Shown piece by piece: positions 25,642 through 34,198 of a stretch of 64,000 bases of DNA (positions within the stretch are counted from its first letter, which is position 1; every line of letters begins with the position of its first letter). The stretch is taken from NCBI RefSeq assembly GCF_002835465.1, contig NZ_PIZM01000001.1, forward strand, positions 186,001-250,000. Reading direction: 5' to 3'. A program made the translations under genes and the position numbers. This DNA comes from Psychromonas sp. psych-6C06 (GTDB taxonomy: Bacteria > Pseudomonadota > Gammaproteobacteria > Enterobacterales > Psychromonadaceae). Below the pieces are notes generated by a model that made no database searches, was not told where the DNA came from, and worked only from the letters and a program-made list of their open reading frames with translations.

Positions 25642-27551
25642 TACCAGATAACTCCGTTATTTGTTTGTTGTTTAACCGGTTGTGATTGTGAACGCTTTTG
25701 ATATTCAAGCTGCATTTTACGACGCAGTAAAATAGAAGGGTCATCGGTCATATTTTTCAGCCAGTTTGGGAGCGCCTCTAGTTCCTGATTACTAGCATCA
25801 TCGTTTTCACTTGCCACTTGCTGTTCTTGTTGTTGCTCTTCATCTGTTTGCTCTTCATTGATCGACTGCTGTTCAGTTTGCTGCTCTTGTTGATTATTTT
25901 CATCCTGAGATTGTTGCTCACTTTGTTGCTTTTGCTCTTCAGGTTGTTGCTCATCCTGTTGCTCACTTTGTTGCTTTTGCGCTTCAGACTGTTGCTCATC
26001 CTGTTGCTCATTTTGTTGGTTTTGAGCTTCAGACTGTTGCTCATCCTGTTGCTCATTTTGTTGGTTCTGACCTTCAGATTGTTGCTCATCTTGTTGATCA
26101 CTTTGTTGGTTTTGCTTTTCAGACTGTTGCTTATCCTGTTGATCATTAGATTGTTGTTCTTGTTGCTGATTTTTAAGTTGCTCAACTATCTGTTTGTTTT
26201 GCTCTGCTTGCGTAAAATCAGGATTAATAGCCAGTGCTTTATCATAGGCATCAATGGCTTTATCAAGTTCCTGTAATTGCGCATAACTGTTGCCTTGATT
26301 ATAAAAAACTTCGGCATGATCTGGTGCGCGGCTTGCCGCTTCGGTGAAAGCTTCTAAGGCCTCTTGATACTGCTTATTTTTATAAAGTGCAGCACCTCTG
26401 TCAAAATCGTTTTGGTAAAGTTCACTGGCTAATTGGTATTGCTCTTGTTGATAAGCTTGATAGGCATTTTGTTGATTATTACGCCAAATAGAAGTCTCCG
26501 CAGCTTCTAGTTTAGGGCTTGTAAAGGGCAAAGAGAGCGCTAATAACAATGCAAAAAACACGCCCTTTCTAAACAATAATAAAAATAACGGTAGCAATAG
26601 GAAGCTTAGCCAATAGCCATCATCAATAGCAAACTGATCTGTGCTGGCTTGCTCTGACTCGCTTTTACGTGTTTGTTGCTTATCAAAAAAGTCTCCTAAC
26701 TGTTCGATGTCAGAGCTGTTGTTACGCGTTGTCAGGTATAAACCGTTTGATGCACGAGTTATGTCATAAAAGGGTTGCCCATTTAATTTAGGAACAATAA
26801 TTTCGCCACTATTACTTTTTAATAATGCACCATCAGTCAGCTTAATTGGTGCCCCCTTAGGGGTAGCCATCGCTAAAATAGAGACAACCCAATTGCTACC
26901 TTGTAATGTTTCTTGCATTATTTTTGCTTGTTGCTCAGTTATATCATCGCTGATAAAAACAATATGCCCCTGCTGATAACCGGCATTTTTTAACAGCTGA
27001 ATTGCTTTATCAAGGGCAATATCGGCGCGTGAGCCCCTTATTGGCATAATATCTGGTGATAGATGTGGAATATGATTGATAATGGCGTTGCCATCTCTGG
27101 TTAATGGCGCAACGGTGAACGCATCTCCAGCATAGGCGATCAGCGCTTTTTCGCCTTCACTCCAGTGTTTAATAAGATCGATCGCTTTGAATTTTGCCTG
27201 TGCTAAACGGCTCGGTTTTACATCAGTTGCAAACATGGAGTAGCTAAGATCAAAGGCGATAACCTGTGCTTTTTCCATCTCATAAACCGGCATATCCACA
27301 CTGCGCCATGTTGGCCCTGATAAGGCGAGACAAGCAAGTCCTGCTAATAACGTGAAAGCAAATTGTTGTTTTGTCGTTTGTGCACCATTACTAACAATAT
27401 TCGCACTTAAATGCGGGGCGATAATCGCCTGCTGTGCTGAGTTTTTTCTGTATTTATAACGAAATAGCGAAAATATAATGATTGCAATAAGCCCTAATAG
27501 CCACATTGGGCGTAAAAACGCTAATGGCATGGTGGTGATATCAGGCAACAT
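25641..27551 (-). CDS. batB: BatB/BatC fusion: VWA domain, TPR repeats and Gln/Glu-rich tail
   Basis: About 636 residues from ATG 27551 (a GTG lies one codon before) behind AAGGGGG. Two N-terminal membrane helices are followed by a von Willebrand A domain (about 85-270) with a MIDAS DLSYS motif, another helix pair (about 315-350), two to three TPR repeats (about 360-450), a low-complexity Gln/Glu/Asp region of near-identical 15-residue repeats, and a short conserved end that includes PNWLKNM. BatB and BatC are separate genes in Bacteroides; here they are fused. It probably builds a periplasm- or membrane-facing metal-dependent complex with BatA. Confidence 0.87.
   Translation of the reverse strand: MLPDITTMPLAFLRPMWLLGLIAIIIFSLFRYKYRKNSAQQAIIAPHLSANIVSNGAQTTKQQFAFTLLAGLACLALSGPTWRSVDMPVYEMEKAQVIAFDLSYSMFATDVKPSRLAQAKFKAIDLIKHWSEGEKALIAYAGDAFTVAPLTRDGNAIINHIPHLSPDIMPIRGSRADIALDKAIQLLKNAGYQQGHIVFISDDITEQQAKIMQETLQGSNWVVSILAMATPKGAPIKLTDGALLKSNSGEIIVPKLNGQPFYDITRASNGLYLTTRNNSSDIEQLGDFFDKQQTRKSESEQASTDQFAIDDGYWLSFLLLPLFLLLFRKGVFFALLLALSLPFTSPKLEAAETSIWRNNQQNAYQAYQQEQYQLASELYQNDFDRGAALYKNKQYQEALEAFTEAASRAPDHAEVFYNQGNSYAQLQELDKAIDAYDKALAINPDFTQAEQNKQIVEQLKNQQQEQQSNDQQDKQQSEKQNQQSDQQDEQQSEGQNQQNEQQDEQQSEAQNQQNEQQDEQQSEAQKQQSEQQDEQQPEEQKQQSEQQSQDENNQQEQQTEQQSINEEQTDEEQQQEQQVASENDDASNQELEALPNWLKNMTDDPSILLRRKMQLEYQKRSQSQPVKQQTNNGVIW
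25899..26123 (-). repeat. 45-bp tandem repeats inside the batB/C gene
   Basis: About five imperfect copies of a 45-bp unit encoding SE-x-Q-x-QQ-x-x-QQDEQQ. Copies differ at one to four residues and the last is more diverged. Long overlapping ORFs in the other frames here are artefacts of the repeat. Confidence 0.85.
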
Positions 27552-28524
27552 CACGCCCCCTTAATTTAAAATAAAGTGCAAAGATAGATAAAATAATAAC
27601 AGCTAAAGAGAGTGGCCAATAAAAGAGATCTTTCTCGGGGCGGAACTCGAGGAAGTCACTTTCAATAGGCTCAAGTTGATTAAGTTGTTGGTAAATTTGT
27701 TGCAGGTCTTCCTGGCTACGTGCACGGAAATATTGCCCGCCAGTTAGTGTTGCAATTTCGGTTAATGTTTTTTCATCTAAATCTGCAGAGGGATTAACGC
27801 GTTGCTTTCCCCAAAAACTTTTACGGATAACTTCATCTGCACCAATACCGATGGTGTAGATAGTAATATTATTTTTTGCTGCTTGTTTAGCTGCTTTGAT
27901 AGGATCAAGCGTGTTAGCACTGTTTGCCCCATCACTCATTAAGATTAAAACACGTTGTTCATTTTTATTTTCAACAAAGCGTTTTATTGATAGCGCAATC
28001 GATTCACCGATGGCGGTGTTGGTGCCGACTAAACCAATTTCTGATTCGGCAACCATTTGCCTAATAGTCTTTAAATCAAAGGTGAGGGGGGTTTGCAAAT
28101 AGGCATGATCGGCAAACAGTATTAACCCTAGTCGATCACCTTGTCGTTGTTCAATAAACTCATTTAATAAGTTTTTTACCAAGGTTAAACGATCAACGGT
28201 CTTGCCATTTAAAGGCATATCTACTTCTTGCATACTTCCGGATAGATCCAAAGAGATAATCATATCGCGGCTCTCTTGTTGCAGGCGTATCGGCTCTCCA
28301 AACCAGATAGGCTTGGCTAATGCACAAAGCAATAAAAGCCAAACTAACCAAGGAATAAATGCACTTAACTGACTTCTTTGTATCTCAGTTTGTTGGTTTG
28401 TAATTCCCTGTGCAAGTGGGATCCAGATCTGCGTATAGCTACGTTTTTGCGCATTTAAAAAGTAGCGTGCAAGTAGCGGAAGTGGTAAGAGAATAAAGAT
28501 CCAAAGATAGGTAAATTCAAACAT
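27541..28524 (-). CDS. batA: BatA-like von Willebrand A domain membrane protein
   Basis: 327 residues: an N-terminal membrane helix pair (about 5-25 and 55-75), a VWA domain (about 88-275) with the full MIDAS motif DLSGS, and a C-terminal helix (about 303-322). The MIDAS site binds a divalent metal and mediates protein contacts. It overlaps both neighbours by several bases (upstream DUF4381-like and downstream batB/C), showing a tightly coupled operon. Confidence 0.88.
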   Translation of the reverse strand: MFEFTYLWIFILLPLPLLARYFLNAQKRSYTQIWIPLAQGITNQQTEIQRSQLSAFIPWLVWLLLLCALAKPIWFGEPIRLQQESRDMIISLDLSGSMQEVDMPLNGKTVDRLTLVKNLLNEFIEQRQGDRLGLILFADHAYLQTPLTFDLKTIRQMVAESEIGLVGTNTAIGESIALSIKRFVENKNEQRVLILMSDGANSANTLDPIKAAKQAAKNNITIYTIGIGADEVIRKSFWGKQRVNPSADLDEKTLTEIATLTGGQYFRARSQEDLQQIYQQLNQLEPIESDFLEFRPEKDLFYWPLSLAVIILSIFALYFKLRGRDVA

Positions 28525-29002
28525 CTTTTTGTACCTTCTTAATCTGTTTAGGTAATGCGCTTATCCATTTTTTAGCATCGTTAAAATCCGATGATTGACA
28601 GGTTTGTTGTTGATCTTGATATAAACGTGCCAGAAATGTCTGTTTATTATTAAACACAGTAAAATCGGCATGTTTTTGTAAGAAATCAAACCATTGCTCA
28701 CCATGTAATGAGGCGACATCCTGACGTGGAAAATAAGCGAGTGCACAACCTTTTAAAAGCTGGTTTAAAGTAATAAATTCTGCTTTGGATTGTTGTAATT
28801 GTTGTAGCTTTTGCAACTGTATCTGTTGTCGTTTTTTATTTTTTTTAACTTTTTTAAAAAGTAAAACGGCAACAACAATTAATGCAATGCTTACAAAAAA
28901 TAATACCCAATAGATAGGCGCAGGTGGAAACCAATTCGGCGTGTTGGGGGCAATAATATCGTTAAGTTGAGCCAGTGGATCTTGATTAGCGAGCGGGGAC
29001 AT
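28517..29002 (-). CDS. DUF4381-like membrane protein of the MoxR/Bat operon
   Basis: 161 residues. The N-terminus DPLAQLNDIIAPNTPNWFPPAP is typical of the DUF4381 family, followed by one membrane helix (about 31-52) and a basic, Gln-rich cytoplasmic domain. The function is unknown. The family almost always sits between the DUF58 and BatA genes, as here. It overlaps both neighbours (17 bp with the DUF58 gene, 8 bp with batA). Confidence 0.82.
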   Translation of the reverse strand: MSPLANQDPLAQLNDIIAPNTPNWFPPAPIYWVLFFVSIALIVVAVLLFKKVKKNKKRQQIQLQKLQQLQQSKAEFITLNQLLKGCALAYFPRQDVASLHGEQWFDFLQKHADFTVFNNKQTFLARLYQDQQQTCQSSDFNDAKKWISALPKQIKKVQKDV

Positions 29003-29918
29003 GAAACTGCTCCATTAATGGTAAAGATGCACATACTTTATAAAGGGGGATCCCTTGTTTAATAAAGGTGTTGTCTATTTTTTGCTGGCGAAGTGAGGCT
29101 GCATCTTGATAATCCTTTGAAGCGCCACGTTTGAAAAAGCCACTTCCCTGCAGACTATTTACCTGTAATTGATTTTTTAAAGCATGTTGTGGTAAAAGTT
29201 GTTCAAGCGGATCACTTATTTGCCAAGCGTTGATCTGGTTATGTCGATTTATCAAGGTTAATATTTTTTGACAGGCATCATCTAATTGAGAAAAGTCACT
29301 GATTAAATGAATTTGACTGCCAGTTTGTACCAATCTAGATAAACGCTTTAATTGCACCAATAATGACTGGGAAGCATCACTTTGTTTAAAGGGTTGTTTA
29401 ACGCATAGCTGCTCGCTTTCATGAAGAAAACGCATTAAGCCTTTACTGCGCCCACGAGGCTTTAACTCAGCTACCTGTTGCTGATTAAAAACAATGCCAC
29501 CGAGTCTATCGCCACGCTGTTTAGTTTGCCAACTGAGCAACGACGCAAGGTGACAAGCTTGCACAGATTTAAACACAAATTGACTGCCAAAAATCATACT
29601 GTCAGATAGGTCTAACAGTATAAACACAGGGCGCTCTTTCTCTTCATGAAATAATTTTGTATGTGCTTTGCCAGTACGTGCCGTCACTGACCAGTCGATA
29701 ATACGCACATCATCACCCGGTTGGTAATGACGTACTTCGGCAAATTCCATACCTCGGCCTTTAATTTTTGCTAGGTAGTTACCGGCTAATTGCTGGTAAG
29801 CTGCCTTAGCCGTTGGCTGAAGTTGCAATTTTTCCTGTTGTTTATAACTGAGCAACTCATTGAGTTGCACATCCACCCCAGTTCGATAAGGGGTGTTATC
29901 AAATAATGCGATACTCAT
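28986..29918 (-). CDS. DUF58 domain protein
   Basis: 310 residues. The DUF58 core is visible as GRGMEFAEVRHYQPGDDVR and DWSVTARTGKAHTK (about 54-95). A VWA-like stretch with FILLDLSDSM (about 99-108) follows. DUF58 proteins are constant partners of MoxR ATPases and are thought to act as adaptors for metal or cofactor insertion; this is family-level knowledge. It lies 27 bp downstream of the moxR-type gene. Confidence 0.88.
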   Translation of the reverse strand: MSIALFDNTPYRTGVDVQLNELLSYKQQEKLQLQPTAKAAYQQLAGNYLAKIKGRGMEFAEVRHYQPGDDVRIIDWSVTARTGKAHTKLFHEEKERPVFILLDLSDSMIFGSQFVFKSVQACHLASLLSWQTKQRGDRLGGIVFNQQQVAELKPRGRSKGLMRFLHESEQLCVKQPFKQSDASQSLLVQLKRLSRLVQTGSQIHLISDFSQLDDACQKILTLINRHNQINAWQISDPLEQLLPQHALKNQLQVNSLQGSGFFKRGASKDYQDAASLRQQKIDNTFIKQGIPLYKVCASLPLMEQFHVPAR

Positions 29919-29945
29919 TTACAAGACCTTATAACACCGAGATGG

Positions 29946-30905
29946 TTAAGCAGGCAATGCCACTTGATTGATGATCTCTTTAATCACGCGGTTAGCATTA
30001 ATGCCCTGCGCTTCTGCTTCATAACTTAAAATCAGTCTATGGCGTAAAACGGGGTAGAGATTTTGAATAATATCATCAGGCATTACATAGTCTCGATTAT
30101 CAAGCCAAGCACGTGCTTTCGCGGTGCGCATTAGTGCCAATGTTGCACGCGGGCTGGCACCATAACTTATCCACTCTTTGAGCTGTTGGCCATAGCGTTC
30201 AGGTTGACGAGTGGCGATGATTAAATCGATTAGATATTGCTCTAAGTGAGGGGCAATATTAACCTTCATTACCTGTTCTCGCATTTCGAAAATTTGCTCA
30301 TTGAGCAACGGAGTAACTTCAGCCACTTTCTCTTTTAAAATTTCTTTTTGATTAAGTGATAAAATTTGTTTTTCTGTTTCCGCATTAGGGTAATCAAGCT
30401 CTAAATGCATAATAAAGCGATCTAACTGCGCCTCAGGTAGCGGATAGGTTCCCTCTTGCTCAAGCGGGTTTTGCGTGGCCATGACTAAAAACAGTTCTGG
30501 TAACTTATAGGTTGTCTTGCCAACAGTTATTTGATGTTCAGCCATTGCTTCAAGTAATGCAGATTGTACTTTAGCAGGCGCGCGATTGATCTCATCTGCT
30601 AAGATCAGGTTATGGAAAAGGGGGCCTTTTTCAAAAATAAACTCGCCAGTTTCTTGACGAAAAATATCGGTACCAGTGATATCTGATGGCAGTAAATCAG
30701 GGGTAAATTGAATACGGTGGAAATCACCTTCAATCCCTTCTGAAAGAGCGTTAATCGCACGTGTCTTTGCAAGTCCCGGTGGGCTCTCTACTAATATATG
30801 TCCATCAGCTAATAAAGCAATCAGTAAGCTATCAACCAGCTCACTCTGGCCTAAAATCATTTTATTAAGATAGATACGAAGTTCATCAAGTTGTTGTTTT
30901 GCCAT
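29946..30905 (-). CDS. moxR: MoxR-type AAA+ ATPase
   Basis: 319 residues. Walker A appears in the MoxR form SPPGLAKT (about 40-47), Walker B as LILADEIN (about 100-107), with the sensor-1 region MATQNP and the arginine-finger area PLPEAQLDRF following. MoxR ATPases act as chaperones that help assemble metal or cofactor enzymes with VWA partners. It is the first gene of a six-gene operon moxR, DUF58, DUF4381, batA, batB/C, batD. The promoter is in the AT-rich 195 bp before the next gene. Confidence 0.92.
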   Translation of the reverse strand: MAKQQLDELRIYLNKMILGQSELVDSLLIALLADGHILVESPPGLAKTRAINALSEGIEGDFHRIQFTPDLLPSDITGTDIFRQETGEFIFEKGPLFHNLILADEINRAPAKVQSALLEAMAEHQITVGKTTYKLPELFLVMATQNPLEQEGTYPLPEAQLDRFIMHLELDYPNAETEKQILSLNQKEILKEKVAEVTPLLNEQIFEMREQVMKVNIAPHLEQYLIDLIIATRQPERYGQQLKEWISYGASPRATLALMRTAKARAWLDNRDYVMPDDIIQNLYPVLRHRLILSYEAEAQGINANRVIKEIINQVALPA

Positions 30906-31100
30906 ATTAATATTCTTCTTACATTGATATTTCAGGGGATATATATTGAATAATATCTGTCACTCAACTGTCAAGAAAGTTCCTTAAATTTTGATCTGAT
31001 GTAAACTTTAATGACTTTAATTACTTTAAGCATGTTTTTTAGAGATTCTATGCGTATAGTTAATGAGCTATATTTATATTAACAGGAAGAAGGAAAACGT

Positions 31101-31241
31101 ATGAGTGCACTTGAGTCGATTATTTGGCATATATTAGGTTATGCTGCAATGCCTGTTATTTTTTTAGGTGGTTTTATTGGTGTTTTTGTCGTGGCGGCCG
31201 CAATTTTAAACATGACAGGCAATACTCCTGTCGAAGATTAA
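31101..31241 (+). CDS. 46-residue single-helix membrane protein (TIGR02808-like)
   Basis: ATG at 31101 is preceded by AGGAAGAAGGA. The product starts MSALESIIWHILGYAAMP, has one hydrophobic helix (about 13-37), and ends NTPVED. It resembles a very short conserved family of Vibrio and Shewanella that I recall as TIGR02808; that link is from memory. A strong terminator follows 35 nt after the stop, which supports a real transcription unit. Function unknown. Confidence 0.72.
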   Translation: MSALESIIWHILGYAAMPVIFLGGFIGVFVVAAAILNMTGNTPVED

Positions 31242-31275
31242 GCCAAAAACAATACAGCGACAGCTAAAAATTGAT

Positions 31276-31310
31276 AAGCTTTCTAATTCACTTTAGAAAG
31301 CTTTTTTTTC
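31276..31310 (+). terminator. Rho-independent terminator of the 46-residue gene
   Basis: AAGCTTTCTAA / TTAGAAAGCTT (11-bp perfect stem) with a 6-nt loop and a run of eight T residues overlapping the 3' end of the stem. Confidence 0.9.
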
Positions 31311-31392
31311 GGGCTTTTTCTCATATTTCGCCATTAAGTAGCCTATAAAATATAGATAATATAGCGCTTAACCTATTTACCGGAGATAATTG

Positions 31393-31860
31393 ATGCACAT
31401 ATATATCATGCGCCATGGGCAAGCCGAGATGATGGCAAACTCAGACTCTGAGCGAGCCTTAACTTCACTTGGTCGTGCAGAGTCAGAGCAGATGGCTCAC
31501 AATATGGCAGAGCAGGGGGTTATCTTTGATGCTGTGATGGTAAGTCCCTATTTACGAGCACAGCAAACATGGGAATCTGTTCGTCCATTTTTTCCTGAAC
31601 TATCCAATGTACAAACTATTAAATCATTGACGCCTAGTGGAAGCGCAAGAAAATCAGTGAATGAAATTTTAGCGTTACAAGCAATGGGTGTTAAGACACT
31701 ATTGATTGTTTCTCACCTGCCTTTAGTTGGCTATATTGTTGGAGAATTAGCACCTGCTGCTGGTGTACCTGCATTTGCAACGTCTGCTGTTGGACATGTG
31801 GAGTTAGATGACAGTGGTTTTGGACATCTGCATAGTTTATTACGTGTGTCACAGTTATAA
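31393..31860 (+). CDS. sixA: Phosphohistidine phosphatase SixA
   Basis: 155 residues from ATG 31393, preceded by GGAG. RHG at 7-9 is the histidine-phosphatase catalytic motif and the second histidine is in SHLPLVGY (about 114-121). The short length matches SixA (161 in E. coli) rather than phosphoglycerate mutases. SixA removes phosphate from histidine of phosphotransfer proteins such as ArcB or PtsN-system NPr. It stands alone; the first 180 nt downstream hold nothing recognisable. Confidence 0.88.
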   Translation: MHIYIMRHGQAEMMANSDSERALTSLGRAESEQMAHNMAEQGVIFDAVMVSPYLRAQQTWESVRPFFPELSNVQTIKSLTPSGSARKSVNEILALQAMGVKTLLIVSHLPLVGYIVGELAPAAGVPAFATSAVGHVELDDSGFGHLHSLLRVSQL

Positions 31861-32038
31861 TTTGAAGCTATTTTTTATTCCCTTTTCTTAGATTTTATTA
31901 TTGAATTTGCCTATTTATCGCCCGTACTAATTGCGTAGCTTACTAGGCAAATCTCTTTTACTAATCTGCGCAGTCTATCCTCTGTTTTATATTCCTTCTA
32001 TAAACCGTATTTGAGCAGTTTCTCGTTTCAAACGTCTT

Positions 32039-32200
32039 ATACCAATTCCTGTAAATAGCTGATCTATTTAACTGGTTAAAATAACTTATTTCCACGTTGT
32101 AAGTTTCGCAAAGGGAGCAACCATTTACATCAACTTACGCCTTGAATTAAGCCATTTTCCCAGCGTTAAATTTAGATCATATACTTAATGGAATTGGTAT
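32039..32200 (+). repeat. Dispersed MITE-like repeat, copy B (best-preserved ends)
   Basis: 162 bp with perfect 11-bp terminal inverted repeats, ATACCAATTCC and GGAATTGGTAT. The interior matches copy A (1872-2025) and the inverted copy C (43020-43245): TAGCTGATCTATTT..ACTGGTTAAA, TTTCGCAAAGGGA.CAACCATT, CGCCTTGA.TTAAGCCA and AATTTAGATCA. It has no ORF. The flanking DNA (31861-32038) shows nothing else. Confidence 0.8.
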
Positions 32201-32211
32201 TACTTATTAGT

Positions 32212-32236
32212 GCGATATTTTGCGATAAAATATCGC
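32212..32236. promoter_or_regulatory. Perfect palindrome upstream of yceH
   Basis: GCGATATTTT / AAAATATCGC, a 10-bp inverted repeat around a 5-nt loop, 68 bp before the yceH start and just after repeat copy B. It could be an operator or a hairpin in the leader. No regulator is indicated. Confidence 0.5.
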
Positions 32237-32303
32237 TACTCTTTATCCAAAGTGATATAAGCTATCTATTTGTATTTTTTAAATATTTTAAGGAAGTCAT
32301 CAG

Positions 32304-32957
32304 ATGCTGACATTAACCGCTTTACAATGCCGTGTTATTGGCGTGATGCTAGAAAAAGAGAGCACCACACCAGAGCAATATCCTTTATCGCTCAATGCGC
32401 TGAGCAATGGTTGTAATCAAAAAAGTAATCGCGAACCTGTGATGGCGCTTAGTGAATCTGAGGTGCAAAATGTGGTTGACGAATTAATTGCTCTGAATTT
32501 GCTGATGGTTGATGCGGGTGCTTCGGGGCGCGTGAATAAATACAAACATCGCTTCTGTAATACTACCTTTGCTAACTTACAATTTACTGAGCAACAAAAA
32601 GCGATTATTTGTGTGTTACTTTTACGTGGTCCACAAACGCCGGGCGAACTGCGCACAAGAAGCAATCGTTTAGCTGAATTTGCCAATGTTACTGAGGTTG
32701 AACAGTCACTTGAACAACTACAACAGCTTAATAACTCGGTATTGGTGCAAAAGTTAGCGCGTGAGCCTGGTAAAAGGGAGTCTCGCTATTGTCACCTTTT
32801 TACTGAGCAACAGGAGCAAGAAACATCAACGCCGAATAGCACTGAGGGGGCATCATTGAGTGACTCTGATGATTTGCAGTCACGAGTGAAAAGTTTAGAG
32901 TTACAAGTGAGAGAGTTACAAACACAACTTGCTCAGCTTAAAGAGTTATTAGATTAA
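32304..32957 (+). CDS. yceH: YceH family protein (DUF480)
   Basis: 217 residues, close to E. coli YceH (215). LTALQCRVIGVMLEKESTTP at the N-terminus and the later RGPQTPGELRTRS are DUF480 hallmarks. The fold is two winged helices. A coiled-coil tail (about 190-217, SLELQVRELQTQLAQL) closes the protein. The biological role is unknown. Single gene with a terminator at 33059. Confidence 0.92.
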   Translation: MLTLTALQCRVIGVMLEKESTTPEQYPLSLNALSNGCNQKSNREPVMALSESEVQNVVDELIALNLLMVDAGASGRVNKYKHRFCNTTFANLQFTEQQKAIICVLLLRGPQTPGELRTRSNRLAEFANVTEVEQSLEQLQQLNNSVLVQKLAREPGKRESRYCHLFTEQQEQETSTPNSTEGASLSDSDDLQSRVKSLELQVRELQTQLAQLKELLD

Positions 32958-32969
32958 CTCATCGGAAAA

Positions 32970-33050
32970 GGCTGGGAAGTTAAAGGCTGGAAGGTTAAAA
33001 GGCTAGAAAGATTGAGGGCTGGAAGGACTAAAGGCTGATAGCTGAGAGGT
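32970..33050 (+). repeat. Decayed GGCTGGAAGG-type repeat array
   Basis: Five to six imperfect copies of an AGGCTGGAAGG-TTAA unit, including AAGGCTGGGAAG, AAGGCTGGAAGG, AAGGCTAGAAAG, GGGCTGGAAGG and AAGGCTGATAG. The unit is shared with 40777-40840. Confidence 0.6.
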
Positions 33051-33058
33051 CATAGGCC

Positions 33059-33095
33059 AAAGGGTAAATTGCTATTTACCCTTTTATTTTTTGAG
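33059..33095. terminator. Bidirectional terminator between yceH and the aldo/keto reductase gene
   Basis: AAAGGGTAAAT / ATTTACCCTTT, a perfect 11-bp stem with a TGCT loop, followed by TTATTTTTT on the plus strand. The genes on either side converge. Confidence 0.85.
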
Positions 33096-33107
33096 TAAAA
33101 TAAACGC

Positions 33108-34160
33108 TTAAAAGGGAGCGGGGTATTGTTTTAGCAGTGCATTAATATCATCTAATGCTTGCTGATTCAAAGGCATTGAAAAGGCGTTAATATCCTCTTG
33201 CAATTGCGTTATGTTTGTCGCGCCAATAATCGTCGAGGTCACACCATCAACTTGGTCGCACCATGCTAAGGCAAGTTGTGCGGCTGTCATTCCCTGCTGT
33301 TTTGCTATCTCTACATAACCGGCAATCGCTTGGTGCGCTAATGGCGTATCACGAAATAAGCCATTACGCTGGCTAATTGTCCAACGACTTCCTGCTGGTC
33401 GTGCGCCATTATGGTATTTACCACTGAGCATACCCCCTGCGAGCGGTGACCATGGTAAGTAGGCGATATCTTCGTGAACACAGTTTTCAATCAAATAGGG
33501 CCAATCTTTTGCGTGCAATAGGCTAAATTCGTTTTGAATGGAAACCATTCTTGGTAAGTTATGTTGCTCACTCAGTTTTAAGTAGGTGTTGATTCCCCAT
33601 GGCGTATCATCGGATAAACCACAAAAGCGTATTTTCCCAGCTTTAACACAACGCTGTAAGCCTTTAAGAATATCAAGCATCTGTGCGCTATGATCATCTG
33701 CATTAATATCAGTGAATTGATATTGGTTAGGGGTATGTCGACCAAAATGTGGTGAAGTGCGGTTCGGCCAATGCAGTTGAAATAGATCAATATAATCTGT
33801 TTGCAAACGTTGTAGCGATGCGTCAACAGCCTTTACGACCGCATCACCCGTGATAGGTCCACCATCACGTACCCATGGTAAGCCGGGGCCAGCAATTTTG
33901 CTGGCTAATACGAGATCTTTGCGCCTATCAGGATTAGCTGCTAGCCAATTGCCGATAATCGTTTCGGTTTTACCATAGGTCTCAGGTGAGGGGGGCACGG
34001 CATACATCTCAGCCGTATCGATAAAATTGACTCCCTGAGCAAGGGCATGCTCAATCTGCTCATTAGCCTGCTGTTGATTATTTTGTAATCCCCAAGTCAT
34101 GCTCCCTAAACAAACTCTTGAAACCGATAAGCCACTTGAGCCTAGTGTTGAAAATTTCAT
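33108..34160 (-). CDS. tas: Aldo/keto reductase, Tas-like
   Basis: 350 residues. ATG 34160 is preferred over a GTG two codons earlier because GGGG lies just upstream. The catalytic tetrad is visible: Asp and Tyr in DTAEMYAVPP (about 49-58), Lys in ASKIAGPG, His in LFQLHWP. AEMYAVPPSPETYGKTE is shared with E. coli Tas, an NADPH-dependent reductase of unknown natural substrate that was found by suppression of tyrosine auxotrophy. It stands alone. Confidence 0.85.
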   Translation of the reverse strand: MKFSTLGSSGLSVSRVCLGSMTWGLQNNQQQANEQIEHALAQGVNFIDTAEMYAVPPSPETYGKTETIIGNWLAANPDRRKDLVLASKIAGPGLPWVRDGGPITGDAVVKAVDASLQRLQTDYIDLFQLHWPNRTSPHFGRHTPNQYQFTDINADDHSAQMLDILKGLQRCVKAGKIRFCGLSDDTPWGINTYLKLSEQHNLPRMVSIQNEFSLLHAKDWPYLIENCVHEDIAYLPWSPLAGGMLSGKYHNGARPAGSRWTISQRNGLFRDTPLAHQAIAGYVEIAKQQGMTAAQLALAWCDQVDGVTSTIIGATNITQLQEDINAFSMPLNQQALDDINALLKQYPAPF

Positions 34161-34198
34161 AGCCACCCCATTATTAAAAAACGAATTCAGTCAGTGTT

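Noticed and set aside
25818-26276. 152-residue leucine-rich ORF opposite batB/C
   Set aside because: It is the antisense reading of the Gln-codon repeats; composition and position show that it is a shadow.
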